A DNA stretch of 64,000 bases from Crocodylus rhombifer. Lineage: Eukaryota > Chordata > Crocodylia > Crocodylidae. A program made the position numbers and the translations under genes. A model generated the notes under the pieces. The model was not told the origin of the DNA, ran no database searches, and was given only the letters and a program-made list of their open reading frames with translations. The stretch is from NCBI GenBank assembly GCA_038503035.1, contig JAVSML010025229.1:62001-126000 (forward strand). The letters are read 5' to 3'. How positions within the stretch are numbered: the stretch's first letter is position 1; every line of letters starts with the position of its first letter. Shown here in pieces: positions 1 through 10,539 of the stretch.

Positions 1-735
1 AACAGCACCCAGCAAGTAAGTCTGTGGAGGGGAAGAGTGAGGGGAAAGGGAAGATGTGAGCAAATTGAGGCTACCACAGTGAAGGAGGGAGTAGGGCAGG
101 GCAGGGGCTGGGGTGAATGGAGCCCCAGGGCTGTAACTGGTTATGGGATGGAGCCAAGGGCAGCTCTTCTGGGAGCGTGGGGGAGAGGGGTGCATGTCTT
201 CCCACCACTTCGCTCACCCCTGGGGGAGGCATGGGGGGGGCATGTGCCCCCTGGATTTGTGCACGGGGCAAAGGCAGGCTGCCCATTGTGGACTGGGGCT
301 CTGCATCCTGCTGTCTTTGCCCTGAGAGCCATGTGATGCCATGTTGTGCGTCCCACTGCTAGGCAGAAAGGAGACACACGGTGCAGCCAGCATGCAAGTC
401 CTGGAGCAAAGGCAGCAGGATGCAGAGCCCTAGGCCACAGTAGGCAGCCTGCCTCTGCCCTGGACACAAATCCAGGGGGCACATGCCCCCCCATGCCTCC
501 CTGGGGGTGCCCGCAGAGGCCAGGAGCTGTGCCCTCCCCAGACTTTTAGAGGAGCCACCGACAGCTCCATCCCATGACCCACCCTGGCCCCAGGGCCCCA
601 TTCACCCAAGTCCCTGTCCTGCCCCACGTCTTTCCTCACCACAGGCGCCTCAGCCTGCCCTCTGCCGCCCCTTGCCTCTCCCCCAGCTCCTTCCCCTTAA
701 AGACTTACTTGCTGGGCGCTGCTCTACACACTACT
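1..735. repeat. Long inverted repeat (foldback element), left end cut by window
   Basis: Two arms of about 345 bp face each other around a centre near 365. The left arm opens with CACCCAGCAAGTAAGTCTGT and the right arm closes with the complementary ACTTACTTGCTGGG near 700-716. Inner matches include GGGGGCATGTGCCCCC (left, 235-255) against the GGGGGCACATGCCCCCC block at 474-491, and GATGGAGCC / AGCTCCATC further out. Several open frames of 60-117 codons run through both strands, but they mirror each other and show no protein family, so I treat them as by-products of GC-rich palindromic DNA. It looks like a foldback transposon or a head-to-head duplication. Its family is not recognised. Confidence 0.7.
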
Positions 736-959
736 GGCCAGTGTTCCTGTAGGGTTACCATATTTCCAGTTTCAAAAAAGAGGATATGGGGGTTTAATAT
801 GATAAGAGGGGGCAGTAATATTACCCCCTCTGCCCCTGCCCCTCATTTCCAAGCCACAGTCCCCCCCAGCCCTGCTGCTACCCCTAACTCCTGACCCACA
901 GTACCCCACATCCTGCCAGGGCATACAGGGAGCCCCCCTCCCTGGGCTCCAAACCCCTC

Positions 960-1040
960 CCACCTCCCACCCCGTCACAAAATATCCCTTCACACACACA
1001 TACCCTACCCCCACCCCATACCCTACCCCCACCCCAACCA
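960..1040. repeat. C-rich tandem repeat with G-quadruplex-type motif on minus strand
   Basis: A unit ATACCCTACCCCCACCCC is repeated twice in tandem (about 1002-1038), preceded by C-rich and CA-rich DNA. Read on the minus strand it gives four closely spaced runs of three to five G, which fits the usual G-quadruplex pattern. No gene lies close enough to assign a regulatory role. Confidence 0.6.
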
Positions 1041-1059
1041 TATTAAGTACTTGCATAAT

Positions 1060-1196
1060 TTTCCATAATTTTGAGTTTTTCTGTGCATAATTTTGAGTTC
1101 TTCACTGTGTGATTAGAGTTGTGATTAATTGCCTCTATTTTTTTTTATCACAAAACTAATCACAATCACATTTTTTAATTGTTTGACAGTCCTAGA
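1060..1196. repeat. AT-rich possible transposon remnant with ATTAATCACAATC-type motifs
   Basis: Repeated CATAATTTTGAGTT blocks are followed by GTGATTAATTGC and AACTAATCACAATCACA in partly inverted order, ending at TTTGACAGTCCT. This resembles non-autonomous elements rich in repeated ATTAATC motifs, but neither terminal inverted repeats nor a target duplication could be fixed. Confidence 0.3.
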
Positions 1197-1684
1197 CATT
1201 ATAGTATTAAAAATCAGGTGCATTAAAATTACTAAAAATTATTAAAATGAGTCTCTTGCACAGATGGGGAGGTCTAGGAGAAAGCATGGGAAACTTTCGG
1301 GGGGGAAAGAGCCGGGAGGCGGTTCCTTCAGGTCTGATATGGAAAATTTGGAAATCTTTAGAATTTTCTGGAAATTTAAAATCTCTATTCCCTTGAAGTT
1401 TTACTAGCTACAGTAAGTAAAATGCTGCATTAGAATAACTAGGAATTTATAGGAACCAATTGGATTGGTATCCACAGTGGAAATGTATGTTGTCTTCTGC
1501 TCCTCACCTGCTGTCAGGAGCAGTCAAAAAAGCTGCAAGTGATCATAAAAATCTCCCATGTAGGAACCATCTGGTTATCAAAAACTGAAACAATAGTGCC
1601 AGCTTCTATAGGAGCTACCTATAATTATGGAAACAGCTGATGATGATGCCAGATAAGCCACAGCCCAGCTTTCCTTAATTGGCA

Positions 1685-1860
1685 TTGCAAAGATGTTGGC
1701 TCTGGCCCTGGAGCCCCATTCACCCCAGCCCCTGCCCCTGCCCCCACCCCACTCCCTACCATACTGTGGTAGCCTCAATTTGTCCCCATCTTCCCTTTCC
1801 TCTCACCCCTTCCCCTCCACAGACTTACCTGCTGGGCACCGCTCAACACACTGCCAGGCA
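1685..1860. repeat. Third partial copy of the foldback arm seen at 1-735
   Basis: The stretch from CTGGAGCCCCATTCACCCC through CCCCTCCACAGACTTACC and GCTGGGCACCGCTCAACACA matches the right arm of the 1-735 palindrome, and the reverse complement of its left arm including GTGGTAGCCTCAATTTG. It retains the latter block better than the nearby right arm does, so it is an independent copy or a duplicate of the left arm. Two overlapping 93-94-codon frames here are not credible genes. Confidence 0.6.
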
Positions 1861-2047
1861 TTGCAAAAGAGAAGCTTTGTTAAGCAACCTCAATCCACAG
1901 GGATGGGTGATACTGTACCTGGGAAAAAAATTCCATTTGAAGTTATTAGATATGTTCTGATTCTATCACTAAGCTAGGGAGGAGTGGTTAGGTCATTTAG
2001 CACTTAGTCAAAAGGCAAAGCACCTTCATAGAAACTGCTTAATTGGG

Positions 2048-2098
2048 GGGTTGGTGTGTGTGCATGCATGTGCACATGCATCCATGTGTGTATATTTT
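2048..2098. repeat. Alternating purine-pyrimidine (TG/CA) simple repeat
   Basis: TGTGTGTGCATGCATGTGCACATGCATCC-type sequence, imperfect (TG)n with CATGCA steps. Simple sequence, no further content seen. Confidence 0.7.
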
Positions 2099-2524
2099 TA
2101 TTGGGGAAAGAGGAAAGGAGGCCCCTTGAGGCATTAGGGGATAGAGAACAGTGCCTTATTAAAACTGCACCAGCAAATTAAAGAGAAAGGGAGGTGATTT
2201 CCGGGTCTTTGAAGGAAGGAAATACTCCATTCTCCAGATACAGCCAAACCCATTCCCACCACAGAAAATACCTCTGGGACTCTAGCACATATTTCTGAAG
2301 GGCAAAATCTCTTGCCTTAGCCTTCCCAGCCAGCCAGAAGAAAAAAATGTAAAACATTGCTTGAATGATTTTGAGAATCTGAGCCTTAATGGGGCTTTGG
2401 GCCATGTTGACAAGGAGGACGTAGGTTCAATCTAAGCCCCAAATGTAGGTCTTGGAACCCTTGCCTGGTTCTGGAGGCAACTGAATGCCCTGACCATGTC
2501 AGTGCTTGTCAGTACCTTCTAATT

Positions 2525-2862
2525 CAGGGCTGTCCACACACCCCAGAGGCCACTCTTATGTGAGCCATGGACCCCCAGGCTGTGACCCCCACCACTGCAC
2601 CATGTGCACAGGCAACACTGCTGCACTGTGCAGGAGAGCAGACCCTGCCTCAACTCCATTGCTGCACTGTGCTGTGGGCTCTGAATCCACAGGGTTCAGA
2701 GCAGGAAGCAAAAGCTGAGGGAGGGAGAGGGAGCCGAGAGACTCTGGCTGCAGCAGCAGCCAGAGCAATAAGGGGGATGGCTGCCAAATAGGAACCTGGG
2801 AGCTACACATTAACCACTCGTGGACTGCATGTGATTGGCAGGCTGCCAGTTGGACAGCCCTG
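2525..2862. mobile_element. hAT-type MITE, 338 bp
   Basis: Terminal inverted repeats CAGGGCTGTCCA (left) and TGGACAGCCCTG (right) agree at all but one position. The flanks TTCTAATT and CCCTAAAT agree at five of eight positions, consistent with an old 8-bp hAT target duplication. The interior carries repeated CTGCACTGTGC blocks and no transposase frame. Confidence 0.65.
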
Positions 2863-4118
2863 CCCTAAATTTCTTCTGTAGATGATGCGCTGACCTGGCT
2901 AAACCTTGACAGCCCTAAGCAGCTCAGCGCTAGTGTTGCTATAGCAAGATTCACAAGCTCAGTCTGTCCTCACCTAGTTCATGGGAGAACTTGATTTGGT
3001 GGACATGCTGTGAGCACAACTAGCCCCACCACTGGCATGTTGAAGTGGTTCCACTGCGTGTGAAATATTTAAATATTGAGTGGAATCCTGAATGACCACG
3101 TGGGTATCTTAACTACTCTACGTCTTAACCACCAAATCCCTTCCAGTCTTCCTGTTTCTGGCCTCATGAGTGACTGTTTCATATGTGGAAAAGCACCAGC
3201 TGAAGAGGCTGAAAGGGTCTTTCTCAAAATTGGTCACTCCAGGGTCATCTCCAGTTACTGTTCTTAAGCACACAAGAGATAAAAGTCTTAAGATTGGCCA
3301 CAGTGGGGCCTAGATTCTCAACTCACCACCTGGTGCATGGGACAGTCTTCAGGGAAAAGTTCACTCAAGTCAATTCAGGCAGCGAGGGGACTGTAATCCA
3401 GGCCCCTCAAAACCAAAGTGAGTACTCCAGATACTTAGTTATTTGGGTGTCACTACTACCACCACCACCATACCTGTTTCTTGTGAAAAGAGGCTGACCT
3501 GGGGTCAGCACCTACCTCCAAGAGATTGTTCATGGCTGTGTATTCTGAACAGAAATAGGTACCTCTTCTAGAAGTTAAGTGCCTAGCTACTTCAGAGGGG
3601 CAGAACCTAAATGCTTTTCCTCATGTTTTCCTCTTCGCTACCTTTGTTGGCAGAAGTAACCAAAGTATTAAAAATATCCTCATATTAATCTATATTGCTG
3701 TAGCATCTAGAGATTCAGACCAGGGACTAAAGGTCCCTCTTGCTAAGAGGTGTGCACATATGTTGGAGCCAGGGCCCCTGCCTAAAAATAGCTTGCATTC
3801 TTGGTATATACTATAAGAGATGATAGGTGGAAACAATAAATGACTCATAAGGGAAAGGCAAGTTAGTGTAGAAACAACTATGCCTAGTAAATAAGAAGAC
3901 AGAACCAGTGTTGCTCAATGGGAAACCAGCTCACCCACAGGGTAACAGGATACATTTCATTGCTCTCTTGTGTGTGCTCCATTTGGAAATGATCGTTCCA
4001 AAATGGCTGTTATATAGATTTTGATCCTAAGGATCAGCTGTTTATCTCAGCCCTACTTAGCCCTCATTGCTGCTACTAGGAAAAAAAATTGGAGAAGAAC
4101 CATTTTGACAACTTGACC
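2863..4118. other. Gene-free stretch, no recognisable element
   Basis: Mixed-composition DNA. The only open frames are 60-67 codons and show no family resemblance. The words GGGGCCTAGATTCTCAACTCA and CAAGTCAATTCAGGCAG at 3305-3380 look like decayed ancient interspersed repeat, but no element could be delimited. Confidence 0.5.
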
Positions 4119-4122
4119 CCAT
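4119..4122. other. Target-site duplication CCAT, left copy of LTR at 4123-5579
   Basis: CCAT directly precedes the terminal TGTTACC and recurs at 5580-5583 directly after GGTAACA. Confidence 0.7.
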
Positions 4123-5579
4123 TGTTACCAAATTTGCCCTTCACGCTGGGGTGCGCTCATTTATTAGGGATACGTTTCTAGGGTAATTCTATCAATGTGC
4201 TGCATGTGTTACTTGTGTTTCTATACAGAGTTATATATCTCCCTTCTGCAAGTCCTCACCCCCAATGGAGCTATCTTTCAGGACTCAGTTTCAATGGGGC
4301 TGGGTTTCTCCAGGCACCAAATCAGTCATACATACAAACACACACAGATTAATGTGATACGCCTGACCTGGCCGGGTTGATCAGCATGGACAGGCTGACA
4401 CCCTCATATGCCAAGAATCAGTTCATCAGAGCAACAATAAACTGCAGTCAGACACCAGCACACAGGTAAACAGAATACTTCTGAATCCAGCTGGGTGTCC
4501 AGATGACACCCTCATGGGCCAGCATTCAGTTCATTAGGGCACGTCTGAGCCAAACTGGGTCAATCAGCCTGTACAAGCTGATCCCCTTATGTGTTTCAAA
4601 CTCAGCACGTCCCAATCTTTAGCCTCTTGATGAGCAGACCCCACAGTATTTTGGGGCTTCACAGGGATCTTTAGCTTAGGTAAAAGAAACATTGCTGCAG
4701 AGCAAGTGGGGAAGGAGAAGCAGAGAAGGAAAAATTACCCAGGTACTACCAGTTTGACTATAAAAGTTATTTATTGCTAAGTATATGAAATATATAATGG
4801 CACTAGTAGTAATAAACATGCAAAGGAAAAACAAACACAAACAATTACAGTATTACCCTGGTTTCACTAAGTATTTGGGGAAGCTTAGCTCAAGCTTAAC
4901 TAATACAGTTCTTAACCTTTGAGGGGGGAGGACTTCCACCAGTCATCCCAGAAAAAGTATGACAACACCTGTGGTCAGGGCTCCAGCCGGCTGGACACTG
5001 TGATGAACCCTTAACCATTGTTCAAATGTTGCCCATACCTGCTCTGACTCAGTCTCTTTGCCTCAGCATTGCCTAACCCGGCGACCCAGTTTTAGTCAAT
5101 CAAGTTTAAATAGGCCTCCCATAGTGGGACCAGGGAATGTACGGCCTGACATGCCTATTAAACTTAGAGGTGTGTGCGTGTGCGGGAGGGGGAGTCCTTT
5201 GTAAATCCAGATTAGAACTGGTCTGATAAATGCTGAGCTGGGTGTGTGTAAATGTGGGTTGATTAGCATTTGGAGCACAGATTCCCCATCGTGCAGTGCT
5301 CCTCTGCTTCGCTGATCCCAGAATTCACTGTGGTCTCTGCTTTGGGTGTTCTGTTCTCCATCTCTCATATAAGTGAATGGTCATCTGGTTCCATCTTGCA
5401 TGCAAATGAGACCTAGGGCAGTTGTTTCACTCTCGTCACCCTTATCTGGAGGGTTTTAGGTGTGTCTCCCACTGCATCTTAATCAGTTTCATTTAAGTAG
5501 TGGGGGGAGGAATTTTTTGAGTCAGACAGGCTGCGTCCTGTGTCAGGGTTCCCCAAGAACATGGAACTGAGAGGTAACA
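4123..5579 (-). mobile_element. Solo LTR of an endogenous-retrovirus-like element, ~1.46 kb
   Basis: The element begins TGTTACC and ends GGTAACA, a matched inverted terminus with the TG...CA ends of LTRs, and is flanked by an exact 4-bp duplication CCAT. Read on the minus strand it has a TATA-like TATTTAAAC at 5104-5112 and an AATAAA signal at 4770-4775. These give the order U3, R, U5 expected for this strand. Part of the distal segment (about 4360-4610) contains a loosely repeated GGCTGACACCCTCAT...ATCAGTTCAT unit. No gag, pol or env coding sequence is present, so it is a solo LTR left by recombination between two LTRs. The retroviral family is not identified; a 4-bp duplication is common among gamma-like ERVs. 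Confidence 0.7.
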
Positions 5580-5583
5580 CCAT

Positions 5584-6700
5584 ATAGTGTGAGATATTAT
5601 GCGGTGCTATTTATCTAGCCACAGTTTCTTTTATAATGAGTTCTCTTCTCATGGTACTCTGCTAGTGAGAAAAAACATCTACTCACAAAGTATCTGAAGG
5701 CTGGTTAATACAGCACTGAGGGAATGGCGTGTGGGCAAGTGCATTTTCTTTCATTAGTTAGTCATTAATGGAGCAATGAGAAAGGCACAGGGAATTTCTT
5801 AGGTGAGCTATTGAACATCAGAGGAGATCAGTAGCACAAGAGCAAATGACAAGCTTGCTCCATCAGTCATTCTTCACACTATTGTCTGATCTCTTTTGAT
5901 GGTCAAGATAGCAATAACTTGCACTTGCACTTTCCATTAATAGACTACAACAAGAGTTGGAGAAGTCCAGTTCCTCCCAGGAAATGGCATCTAACATCTG
6001 GTAGAGAAAGGACTGGAATAGAAAATATTTAAGAACAGTGTCTTTTTACCCAAAAGACTGACAAGTTTTTGAGACAGTGTGTTTTTTTGAGGTAGTGGGC
6101 TCTGTCAGACGTGTGAGAGCCTACAGAAGAGCTGCTTTCAATATGTCAGTAAAATAGTCTGTTTCAGGGCTCTTTGCTCAGTATCTTCAGCCAGTCGCTT
6201 TTATTTCCAGGCTGTTTACTTTCTCTTTGTTCACTGGAGGCTCAAACAAGCACCAGAGTCCATCTTACTCTAATTTGAGAGGAGAGTATATTTCAGAATA
6301 TAAGTGAATCCTGAGGAGGGGGCAACAAGGGAAAGAGCCTTGAAGGTTCAGAATAGCATCTGAAGGCTTTGAACTATCTCTATGTGCCTGAATGTGCTGA
6401 AATCCCAGAAGGATAACTATGGCCATGGAGCAGGACTGATTCAGGGTGCTAAATGAACTGTAGATAGCTAATAGCACTAATGCAGATGAGCATACATGGG
6501 AAGTTACCAACCAGGGTGGCAACCATCGGTCTTCTGGATCATAGTGCATGTGCAAGAGGTCACCAAGACCTTTGATGCATGTACCTAAGCAGGGGTTTGG
6601 AAGAGTGGAGGTTACCCAGACCTTCTATTCCCCCTTTAGGCCACTGAGAGAGAATCCAAAGGCCAGACTGAGTCCAGACATCTGGTGCCTCCATAGCTGT
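5584..6700. other. Gene-free stretch, no recognisable element
   Basis: AT-leaning single-copy-looking DNA. A 96-codon minus frame at 6265-6555 and a 72-codon plus frame at 6548-6766 have no recognisable domain and are best treated as chance frames. Confidence 0.5.
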
Positions 6701-6706
6701 AGTCGC

Positions 6707-6777
6707 ATAAGCATCCAGGAATTAAACCCAGGTCTCCTGTGCGGCAGACAAGGATTCTACCACTGAAACACAGGGGA
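6707..6777 (-). pseudogene. tRNA-Gly(GCC)-like relic
   Basis: Read on the minus strand, TTTCAGTGGTAGAATCCTTG resembles the D arm and A box of tRNA-Gly. CTGCCGC sits where the GCC anticodon loop belongs, and GGGTTTAATTCC is a degraded B box (canonical GGTTCGATTCC). The spacing from D arm to T arm fits a 71-nt tRNA. The acceptor ends (TCCCCTG against GGATGC) no longer pair and the B box has lost its CG, so it is a pseudogene or the head of a tRNA-derived SINE. Confidence 0.6.
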
Positions 6778-7079
6778 CTTCACTAGCAATGAAAGAACAA
6801 CTTATGTAAAATCCCTCATGTCAATACGTTACTCAACCCTGTTGGTGTTAGGAAACCTATCCAAGTAAATTCTTCCTTTCATTTGCAAACTAAAGTAGAA
6901 CAGTACAGACATTATACCTGATTTTCCAGTGCCCTGCCCTGCCTCTTGCATTATGTTTATACCCTGATGTAAAATGATTATAAAATACTACCAACTCAGA
7001 ATGGGTAAGTTTTCCATCCACACTGCTGGAGGTGATAAATGAGCATGCAATGTATGAGACAGTAAGGAGCCATGACCAT

Positions 7080-7470
7080 CACCTGGATGCCATTAGTGCA
7101 GAGGGTCTGAGGGCTGGATGAATGGTATGGGGCCAGTCCATGGGCTAGATGAATGGCACAGGGCTCATCAACTGGCTGAACGGGGCCTGCAGACCAGCCT
7201 TGCGCAGTAGATCCAGTGTGCAGGGCTGGTACAACACAGGTGATGTGTGCAGCTGGCACCCTGGACCGGCCCTATGTACCACATACAGTGTGCCCTGGCC
7301 CTGAACCTGCATACCGCATGCAGCATATCCCAGCCCCACATGCTGTGTGGAACATCAAGGGCTGGTTTGGCACATACCATATGTGGCTTGCTGGTCCAGT
7401 CTGAGACCCATAGGCAACAGTGAAGGCTGGATGATAGGGCTCTGTGGGCCAGATTCACCCATAGACCCTA
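7080..7470. repeat. Degenerate GGCTGGxTGAATGG / GGGCCAG-rich repeat
   Basis: Variants of GGGCTGGATGAATGGTATGG and GGGCTAGATGAATGGCACAGG recur with irregular spacing, mixed with inverted CCAGCCC/GGGCTGG words. The overlapping open frames on both strands (60-96 codons) are low-complexity shadows. It could be a degraded minisatellite or the interior of a non-autonomous transposon; no terminal repeats were found. Confidence 0.4.
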
Positions 7471-7974
7471 TCTTTGATATCCCAGTCTTTGTGTCTCTCC
7501 GGGATTCATAAACCCAGTATTTTTCAGGGATAGGTTAGAGAGATCTGGAGTAGTAACTACTATACATTAATGAACATGTAGACACATCCTGCATGTACCA
7601 GAAAGGCATAGAGGTCTATCTAGTGACTTCTGTGGCCTGGACAGAGAGGTCAAAGAGTTGGGGGCAGTAGAGGGGGGAAGAGAGAAGAAGGGGGTGGGGG
7701 GATGGTAAACACTAGAGAGTCTTACCTGAACCCAGCTGCTGCTGCTTCTGCTTTGCAGTCTCTACAGCCTGGATGCTGATGCTGCTCCTGCCTAGAATCC
7801 CTGGGGTCCTTCATTCTGGCATCTCTTCTAAATTGGCACCCAAGGCTGGTGTCCTGCTTGTCCATCTGTAATTACACTGCTGAGTGGACATAGCTGGAGA
7901 TTTGTGCCAGAAGCAGACTAAAGGTCAAAATTCAGTGCTAGCCTGTGTTAGCTGCAGCTTTGATGAGAACACCT

Positions 7975-8110
7975 GCAGGGAAGAACCATGGTCTTGGAAC
8001 TCAGCGTGCAAGCCAGGGATTTACAAGGACCATGCTCAGTTCCCTGCTACTCTACCTTTCCTGTATGACCTTGAACAAGCCACTTAAGGTTCTCTGTACT
8101 TCAGATGCCA
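7975..8110 (+). repeat. MIR-like SINE
   Basis: The core CTGTATGACCTTGAACAAGCCACTTAA matches the MIR core 'tgtgaccttgggcaagtcacttaa' pattern, preceded by CTTGGAACTCAG...AGGGATTTAC where the tRNA-derived head is expected. Diverged, so an ancient copy. Confidence 0.55.
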
Positions 8111-8184
8111 AGCTAAAAAATACGTTTAGGAGTACTTCATTGCCTCACCAGAAAGGCTATATGAGAGAGGCAAGGAGTTCTTAG

Positions 8185-8295
8185 GGTGTTAGTTTTTATT
8201 GGACCAACTGCATAGTTGGGATAGAATTAGACAAGTTTTTGAATGCATAGTTTTCCATAATGTCTGGCCATCACAGCTACAACATCTCACTTACA
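8185..8295 (-). repeat. Penelope-like element 3' fragment
   Basis: TTTTTATTGGACCAACTGCATAGTTGGGATAG, read on the minus strand, matches the PLE terminal signature 'aactatgcagttggtccaataaaa'. The same signature is seen at 57310-57345 (minus) and, in looser form, at 21245-21270 (plus). Confidence 0.5.
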
Positions 8296-8299
8296 CTAC

Positions 8300-9000
8300 C
8301 GTGAAAGAACATACGCATTCCAGACAGTGAGGTGACCAGACACTGTGGGAATGGCTCTACCGCAGATAGATACAGATGCAGAAGTTTGAAAACCAGAGGA
8401 TTCTCCTTCTCCATTACCTATTTGCACTTAAGTTCAGAAGCACAGCAAGTGGTTACAACTGTGATTAATCCTTACGTTCCTTGTGGTTTGGCATCAGGGC
8501 CAGTGAATTCTTGGTGACCTGGTCATTCTATCTTGTCCTGGAGAGAAAACTGCTTGGGGGTTTATTAGCTACAAATCACACTGTGACTGCTCCATTAATT
8601 CCCAAAGCATGTTAGTGGGTCTCACAACTACTGTTTTCTTCCAAAAGTCAACAATTGAAGGAAAAATCCCTAAAAACCCCAGCCTCAGGGTCTTGTGGTA
8701 CTTCCTAAATACTTGGGGAGCTTGGTAAGATGACATTCACTGAACTCTCATGACAGGAAATGTTGTGCAATAGTCAGGAAGAGAAGTCAGATGGCTACAG
8801 CAAAAATAGTTTGACCCTATACTATTACTCTTTGCTAAGGTAATATTTTTTTCTCTAACTAAGGAGCTTCAAATATTCATTTAAAATCCTGAAGAGACTT
8901 CCCAAAAACCGTGCTTATGTTTTTTTCTTCCCTATTATCCCTAAGAAAGCCTGAAACATTTGGCTTGGTGCCTTGCTGCTGGTGGTTAAGAATATGACTT
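8300..9000. other. Gene-free stretch, no recognisable element
   Basis: Unremarkable DNA. A 61-codon frame at 8332-8517 has no recognisable domain. Confidence 0.5.
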
Positions 9001-9080
9001 AAGAAATACGGCTAAGAAACATGAGGGAGTTCAGAATATGGCTAAGAATATGGCTAAGAAATGTGAGGAAGTTCAGATCC
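9001..9080. repeat. Short tandem duplication (AAGAAATxxGGCTAAGAA...GTTCAG)
   Basis: GGCTAAGAAACATGAGGGAGTTCAG is followed by GGCTAAGAATATGGCTAAGAAATGTGAGGAAGTTCAG, two to three imperfect copies directly beside the LTR insertion site at 9089. Confidence 0.6.
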
Positions 9081-9092
9081 CACCTTTGCTAG

Positions 9093-10535
9093 TGTAGCCC
9101 AGGTACACCGGGGGGGGGAGAGTGCCCTGTCCTCCAGTGACAGTGGTGGGGGTCAGGCAGGGTGCTGATGGAGGGGCAGGCTACTAGAGCAGTTCCCTCT
9201 CCTCTCTACAGAACCAGGCCAAGACCAAGTGCTTAACTATATACAATTTATTACTATAATAAATACTTAAGATAAAATATGAAATATTTACAATAAAGCT
9301 TAGCATGTATCACTACATATAATAGCCCACAATTCACATAAATCAAATAACTTACAACATATATAATAATTAATACACTGAACAAGTTAGGTAAGGTTAC
9401 AACATGACGAACACATATGGGGACTCAACTTATATACACCAAAACCAGTTAATAATATTTCCTAGACCTACCAAGTAACAATACAAATATACATATTAAC
9501 ACATTAAGAACATATAAACCATATAAACTTCCTTAAAGAATACCCATAGCTATATAGACCTTGACACAACAACAATCACCGAAAATTGGGAGTGCACTCA
9601 ATACCTCCCTGAGGGGTTTCCTTGGAGCCCCTCCCCTTTAGGGCCCTGGGATGTGGACATGCCTCTCCCACAATGGAGGGTCGAGGTGGCAGACCCTCCT
9701 GTCCTGTGCCCACCTCCTCTGTGGGGCCTGCTTCCCCAGCAACTCATGCTTCCTCCCTGAAGCAGCCAAGGATCATCTCCTGGAGGCCAATCCCGCAAGA
9801 GGCTCTCTTCAGCAGCGCCTTTGGCTCTCCTCAATGGCCCGGTGCCCCTTACTTGGCAGCCCAGGGCTCTCTGTCTCTCATGGAAGCCAAACCCTTACAG
9901 GCTCTGGTTCCCTGGTCTCACACTGAGGATGCTCCCTTTCCTGAGCCCTGCTCTGGGCACTGGGTCTCTTTCAGTTAAAGGTAGAGCCACACTGTGCAGC
10001 TCCAGTCACTCAGCCTAGGGCCAGGGCTAACTAGAGCACCGTGCCCTCCGTACGCTGACCCTCACACCAGGTGAGGCCCGAGCAGCCTCGAGCTGCTCCC
10101 AGGGCCAGCTCTCCATGTGCCGATCTGCACACTGACTGCCCAGCCACTTGCCGGGTTTGCAGGCTCAAGCCACCTTGAGTGGCTCCTAAAGCCTGATCCC
10201 CACATGGCAATTCATGCACCGCTGAAGCTCAAGCGGGGTCCCGAGGACAGCTGTCTCTGGAGCTCCTCTCTCCTCGCTGTCCCTCATCATCTCTCCCCAG
10301 CGTGCCAAACACAATCCCCTTTTATATTTTTCAGGGGCTCCGCCCCCGAAGTTCTCCAACCTGGCTGGCGCAGTTTTGATTCAGGTCCAGCTGCTCCTTG
10401 CCCCCTCCCTTTGGAAAAGGGCGGGGCATTGCTTCCCTTGTGCTGCCTCCGGATTGGTGGGTGGGTTCCACCAATCAAACAGCAGACCCTCAGTCCTGGA
10501 ACTCAATCAAGCTCCCAAAAGGTAAGCCTGCTACA
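9093..10535 (-). mobile_element. Solo LTR of an endogenous-retrovirus-like element, ~1.44 kb
   Basis: Ends are TGTAGC on the left and GCTACA on the right, flanked by an exact 4-bp duplication CTAG (9089-9092 and 10536-10539). On the minus strand the order is CCAAT-type motifs near 10450-10480, a TATA box (TATAAAA, 10320-10326), a GC-rich leader, then a very AT-rich segment with AATAAA at 9247-9252 near the end. TATA and poly(A) signals are therefore in LTR order but about 1.07 kb apart, which would imply an unusually long R region or an unseen nested insertion. The GC-rich part opens frames of up to 140 codons on the plus strand with no recognisable family; I regard them as non-coding. No internal retroviral genes are present. 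Confidence 0.72.
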
Positions 10536-10539
10536 CTAG

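Noticed and set aside
5398..5406. Octamer-like ATGCAAAT as a promoter element
   Set aside because: It lies in the U3-side part of a solo LTR; any promoter role would belong to the LTR, and a single octamer is not enough to call.
10117..10539. 140-codon plus frame in the LTR
   Set aside because: GC-rich LTR leader read antisense, no family resemblance, crosses the LTR end.
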